This document shows positions 52,400 through 55,351 of a DNA stretch of 55,351 nt, in pieces. Source of the DNA: Verrucomicrobiota bacterium (GTDB taxonomy: Bacteria; Verrucomicrobiota; Verrucomicrobiia; Limisphaerales; UBA11320); assembly GCA_016199985.1 (NCBI GenBank), contig JACQFQ010000016.1, positions 1-55,351 of the forward strand. Reading direction: 5' to 3'. Numbering within the stretch: the first letter of the stretch is position 1; each line of letters starts with the position of its first letter. A program made the position numbers and the translations under genes. The notes beneath the pieces are model-generated. The model did no database searches and was not told the DNA's origin. It was given only the letters and a program-made list of their open reading frames with translations.

Positions 52400-54118
52400 A
52401 TGACGACGCGTTACTCAAACGCAGCGCGCGTGTGGATAATGGGTTCATTGCTCCTCTGGGAGGCCTGTCTTGTGGGCGTCGGGCAAACCCGCGTGGAGGA
52501 TATCTTCGGCCGCTCGCTGAACCAGCGAGGCATTGTCCTCGTGGATTGGGACGGCTACATGGCCAACCCGCTCATCAAGTTCTTTCTGCTCCCGCCCGCA
52601 AACGCTGTCTTTCCCGCGTCGGCGACGCTGACAGCGTCCGGCGCGCGCCTCTACTTTGAGGGAGCTGGAACCGTAAGCCCGGCCGGGCCGCAGTCGGCGG
52701 TTCTGTTTCCGAACGCCGCCGCGCGGGCGGCCGTTCGTCTTTCCGTTTTTCCCGACCGCGACGGCCTCGACGAGGATTACACCCTCACGATTGTTTTCAC
52801 GGGCGGAAACGGCGTTCGGCAAACCAACACATTGCCCATACATGTCGTGGATCAGGATCTTCAACGCGCGAACGATTTTGATGTCATCGTCAATTTCGAC
52901 CGGGACGTCACCGGCTTCTTCACCAACTCCACGCGCCGGGCCCTCGTCCGCCAGGCCGCGGAGGATTGGTCGTGCCACTTCGCCAACATGACCCTGGACC
53001 CTGTCGGCGTCGGAGCGGAGAGCACCTACATTTGGTTCAACAATTTTGACGGCGGCTATTTCTTCAGCAACACCAATGCCTACAGAGGCTATCTGCTCTA
53101 CGCCTACGGCACGACGAACGCCGCCCACCGTTCCGGAGGGGAGGCGAATTTCAGCGGCCCTGTTCAGCGCGCGAACAACGCGGCGTTAAAGATCAAGCGG
53201 TCGGGCGGATTCGAGGCGGAAGTCATCGGGAACTACAACACGCGAGGGTGGCTGCTCCTCACGAACGACGACGACTGGCTCGTCACCGGCAATCTGGGGA
53301 ATGAGACCAACGACTTTTACTCCATCGCTCATCACGAGATCGGCCATGCCCTGATGTTCAATCCGGGGCATCCGGGCTTCAGCGCCGCCAAGGCGGCCGG
53401 CGGATTTCGCGGCGCCGCGGTGACGAATTATTACGGCGGCCCTGTGCCTATCGACGTCTTTGATCATCTCGATGGGGCGATCGATCCGGAAAGCGGCCAG
53501 GGCGTGTTTGGCTACGAATACCACGGCGGCATTCCGCGCAAGAGATGGCTCATCACCAAGCTCGATCTGCTCTGCGCCCAGGAGGTGGGCTACGCGCTTC
53601 GCGACTCGTCCGCCCTGAGGCCTCTTTCCCTCGACGCGCGGACGCCCCCGACCGCGACCGCGACCTTGCCATTCATCCATCATTTCAGCGCCCAGGGCGG
53701 GATCCCATTCTACGATTGGGCCGTTGTTTCAGGCGCGCTGCCCGCCGGCTTGGCCTTGGATCCGTTCACAGGCGTCCTGAGCGGGACGCCCGTAACCAAT
53801 GGGGTATTCAGCGTTGGCGTTCGCTTGCGAGACTATCACGAGAACTCCGGCGGCGTGACGAATGTGTTCATGATCAGCGTGGCCCCTCCTCCGCCGATCT
53901 TCCTCGAAGTGACCCTGAGCGGGGAGGGGGCGGACCTGCGCGCCGACTTGACGCTTCACGGCGCCTTGGGACAGCAACAGGTTATCCAGGTCTCGAGCGA
54001 TCTGGAGCAATGGACGTCGATTGCGACGAACTTTCTCGGCGCAGCGGTGTTTCGCGTCACGGAAGGCGCGGCGACACAACGCTTCCAGCGCTTTTATCGC
54101 GCCGTGGTCGCGCCGTAG
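52400..54118 (+). CDS. Secreted HExxH zinc-protease-like protein
   Basis: A 572-residue protein. ATG 52400 opens a signal peptide (VWIMGSLLLWEACLVGVGQT); the frame also opens at TTG 52370. Residues ~40-140 form a Calx-beta-like beta domain. Residues ~150-420 contain a probable metallopeptidase: HEIGH at 312-316, with a third His at 324, giving HEIGHALMFNPGH rather than the metzincin HExxHxxGxxH. An Ig-like domain follows at ~428-495 (AVVSGALPAGLALDPFTGVL). The last ~70 residues (502-572) are the module ending in FYRAVVAP. Protease activity is inferred and untested; the modified zinc motif leaves room for a non-catalytic role. Confidence 0.75.
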   Translation: MTTRYSNAARVWIMGSLLLWEACLVGVGQTRVEDIFGRSLNQRGIVLVDWDGYMANPLIKFFLLPPANAVFPASATLTASGARLYFEGAGTVSPAGPQSAVLFPNAAARAAVRLSVFPDRDGLDEDYTLTIVFTGGNGVRQTNTLPIHVVDQDLQRANDFDVIVNFDRDVTGFFTNSTRRALVRQAAEDWSCHFANMTLDPVGVGAESTYIWFNNFDGGYFFSNTNAYRGYLLYAYGTTNAAHRSGGEANFSGPVQRANNAALKIKRSGGFEAEVIGNYNTRGWLLLTNDDDWLVTGNLGNETNDFYSIAHHEIGHALMFNPGHPGFSAAKAAGGFRGAAVTNYYGGPVPIDVFDHLDGAIDPESGQGVFGYEYHGGIPRKRWLITKLDLLCAQEVGYALRDSSALRPLSLDARTPPTATATLPFIHHFSAQGGIPFYDWAVVSGALPAGLALDPFTGVLSGTPVTNGVFSVGVRLRDYHENSGGVTNVFMISVAPPPPIFLEVTLSGEGADLRADLTLHGALGQQQVIQVSSDLEQWTSIATNFLGAAVFRVTEGAATQRFQRFYRAVVAP

Positions 54119-54205
54119 GGGCCCGTGCCCGCGCTCGGCTGGATCGAGGCTTGTAATACCGCCTCCTTCGCGCTGGAATCCGACCGTAATCGCCTCAATC
54201 CGCCT

Positions 54206-55351
54206 ATGAATCTTGCCATCGCCTTCGCCCGCGCCGCTCAGGCTCAATCCGCCGCTCCCGCCCTGTTCTGGGGCGAGAGCGTTTTCACCTATGGCCACCT
54301 TTCAGATCGCGGCTCGGCCATGGCTCAGGAACTGGTCCAACGGCTCGGAGTGAGGGACGGGGATCGGGTGGCGATATGGCTGAAGAATTGCCCTGAGTTC
54401 GCTTTCAGCGCCATCGGAGTGCTCTGGTCCGGCGCGGTGCTGGTGCCGATCAACAATTTCCTGAAGGCCGACGAGGTTTCTCATATCCTTCGCGACGCGG
54501 GCATCGAGGTCCTGATCACGGATGAATCAACTCGCGAGTCCTGGGCGCGCATCCAGACCCACTGTCCGGACGTGAAGGTGTGGACCGTGGAGTCGCTCGC
54601 GGCGCTGCCGTCATCGGCTGTTCCGCCCGCTTCGCGGCGAAGGCGGGAGGATCTCGCCGTGATCATCTACACCTCGGGAACGACGGGCAAATCGAAGGGC
54701 GCGATGCTGACGCATGGCAATCTGCTCTCCAACATCGAGAGCTGTCGTCAGGTGCTCATGGCGGTCGACAGCGATCGCTTCATCGTTCTTCTGCCGCTCT
54801 TCCACAGCTTCATGCTGACGGTGGGATTCCTTCTGCCGCTGCTCGTGGGGGGATCGATTGTGCTGGTGCGATCCCTGCACCCCGCGAAGAACATTTTCCA
54901 GGAGATCATGCTGCGCGGGGGAACGATTCTTCCCGCCATTCCCCAATTCTTCCGCACGCTCGCGAGCGCCGGGGTTCCGCCGGGATTTCCTGTGCGGCTT
55001 TGCGTGAGCGGGGCGGCGCCGTTGCCCGGGGAGATTCTCAGGGAGTTCGCGGCCAAGGTGCCCGGCGTGCCTTTGCTCGAGGGATACGGACTCAGCGAAG
55101 CCAGCCCGGTGGTGACTTTGAACCCTGTCCGCGGACCGCGGAAGCCTGGATCGATCGGCGTGCCGATCCCGGATGTGGAGGTCAACGTGCAGGATGACCA
55201 CGGAAACGCGCTCGACCCCGGGGTGACCGGCGAGATTTGCGTGCGCGGACCCAATGTCATGCGCGGCTACTGGAACCAGCCGGAGGAAACCGCGCGGACT
55301 CTCGTGAAAGGCTGGCTGCGCACCGGCGACGTGGGGCATCGGGATGTCGAC
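54206..55351 (+). CDS. Long-chain acyl-CoA synthetase/AMP-binding enzyme, 3' end outside window
   Basis: The first 382 codons of an ANL-superfamily adenylating enzyme, open to the window end. The N-terminus is MNLAIAFARAAQAQSAAPAL. Core motifs are the phosphate loop YTSGTTGKSKGAMLTHGN, LLPLFHSFMLTVG, YGLSEASPV, GEICVRGPNVMRGYWNQPEE and WLRTGDVG at the end. It would activate a carboxylate, most likely a fatty acid, as the acyl-adenylate and then CoA ester. The remaining ~120-170 residues, including the catalytic C-terminal Lys, are not in view. Start ATG 54206 is the first good ATG after the preceding gene. Confidence 0.9.
   Translation, partial: MNLAIAFARAAQAQSAAPALFWGESVFTYGHLSDRGSAMAQELVQRLGVRDGDRVAIWLKNCPEFAFSAIGVLWSGAVLVPINNFLKADEVSHILRDAGIEVLITDESTRESWARIQTHCPDVKVWTVESLAALPSSAVPPASRRRREDLAVIIYTSGTTGKSKGAMLTHGNLLSNIESCRQVLMAVDSDRFIVLLPLFHSFMLTVGFLLPLLVGGSIVLVRSLHPAKNIFQEIMLRGGTILPAIPQFFRTLASAGVPPGFPVRLCVSGAAPLPGEILREFAAKVPGVPLLEGYGLSEASPVVTLNPVRGPRKPGSIGVPIPDVEVNVQDDHGNALDPGVTGEICVRGPNVMRGYWNQPEETARTLVKGWLRTGDVGHRDVD

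Overview
The window reads as chromosomal DNA of a high-GC member of the Verrucomicrobiota, probably from the Pedosphaera/Limisphaera side of the phylum. This is an inference from gene content. It carries a DUF1501 plus DUF1549/DUF1553 pair, a redoxin/cytochrome c/copper-monooxygenase fusion, very large secreted proteins with lamin-tail, CotH, LamG and Ig-like domains, and a secretin with a long Gly-rich insert. No rRNA, CRISPR array, phage block or insertion sequence is visible. One tRNA is present, tRNA-Glu(CTC).

Layout. 1-6.2 kb: a small membrane protein, a secreted redoxin-cytochrome-copper protein, and a convergent glycogen phosphorylase with its own terminator. 6.2-12.8 kb: a tightly coupled four-gene type II secretion/type IV pilus-like cassette (GspE ATPase, PilM/PilN-like fusion, PilO/GspM-like protein, secretin). 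12.9-16.3 kb: citrate synthase followed by sucC and sucD, a TCA-cycle block. 16.3-19 kb: a membrane protein and a PA14-domain protein. 19-20.1 kb (minus strand): a small KOW protein, a VOC-fold protein and a short HTH regulator. 20.4-22.6 kb (minus strand): a two-gene operon of a MarR regulator and an unusual GNAT-aminotransferase fusion. 22.8-25.8 kb: tRNA-Glu, a RelE-like protein without a visible antitoxin, a XerC/D recombinase, a nucleoside-phosphorylase-fold protein, a DEDD exonuclease, and a Lys/Ala-only mini-protein that the usual length cut-offs would miss.

25.8-33.1 kb: archaeal-type phosphoglycerate mutase, a coiled-coil membrane protein, thyA-folA, a dolichyl-phosphate-type glycosyltransferase, an FMN reductase, a Gfo/Idh/MocA oxidoreductase and an exported peroxiredoxin closed by a strong terminator. 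33.2-40.9 kb: a triple-LamG secreted protein converging on the DUF1501 and DUF1549/1553 pair through a shared bidirectional terminator, then rlmN. 41-55.35 kb: a ~2,036-residue CotH/lamin-tail/Ig protein, a polytopic membrane protein resembling O-antigen ligases, a secreted alpha/beta-hydrolase, a Dus tRNA-dihydrouridine synthase, a secreted HExxH protein, and an acyl-CoA synthetase cut by the window end.

How the parts relate: the secretion cassette could export some of the many signal-peptide proteins encoded here. Three of those (LamG, CotH and HExxH proteins) share a terminal-type module ending in an aromatic-Arg motif, the best candidate in the window for a lineage-specific sorting or anchoring domain. 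The least explained small system is the MarR plus GNAT-aminotransferase operon. All function calls rest on reading motifs by eye; no database search was run.
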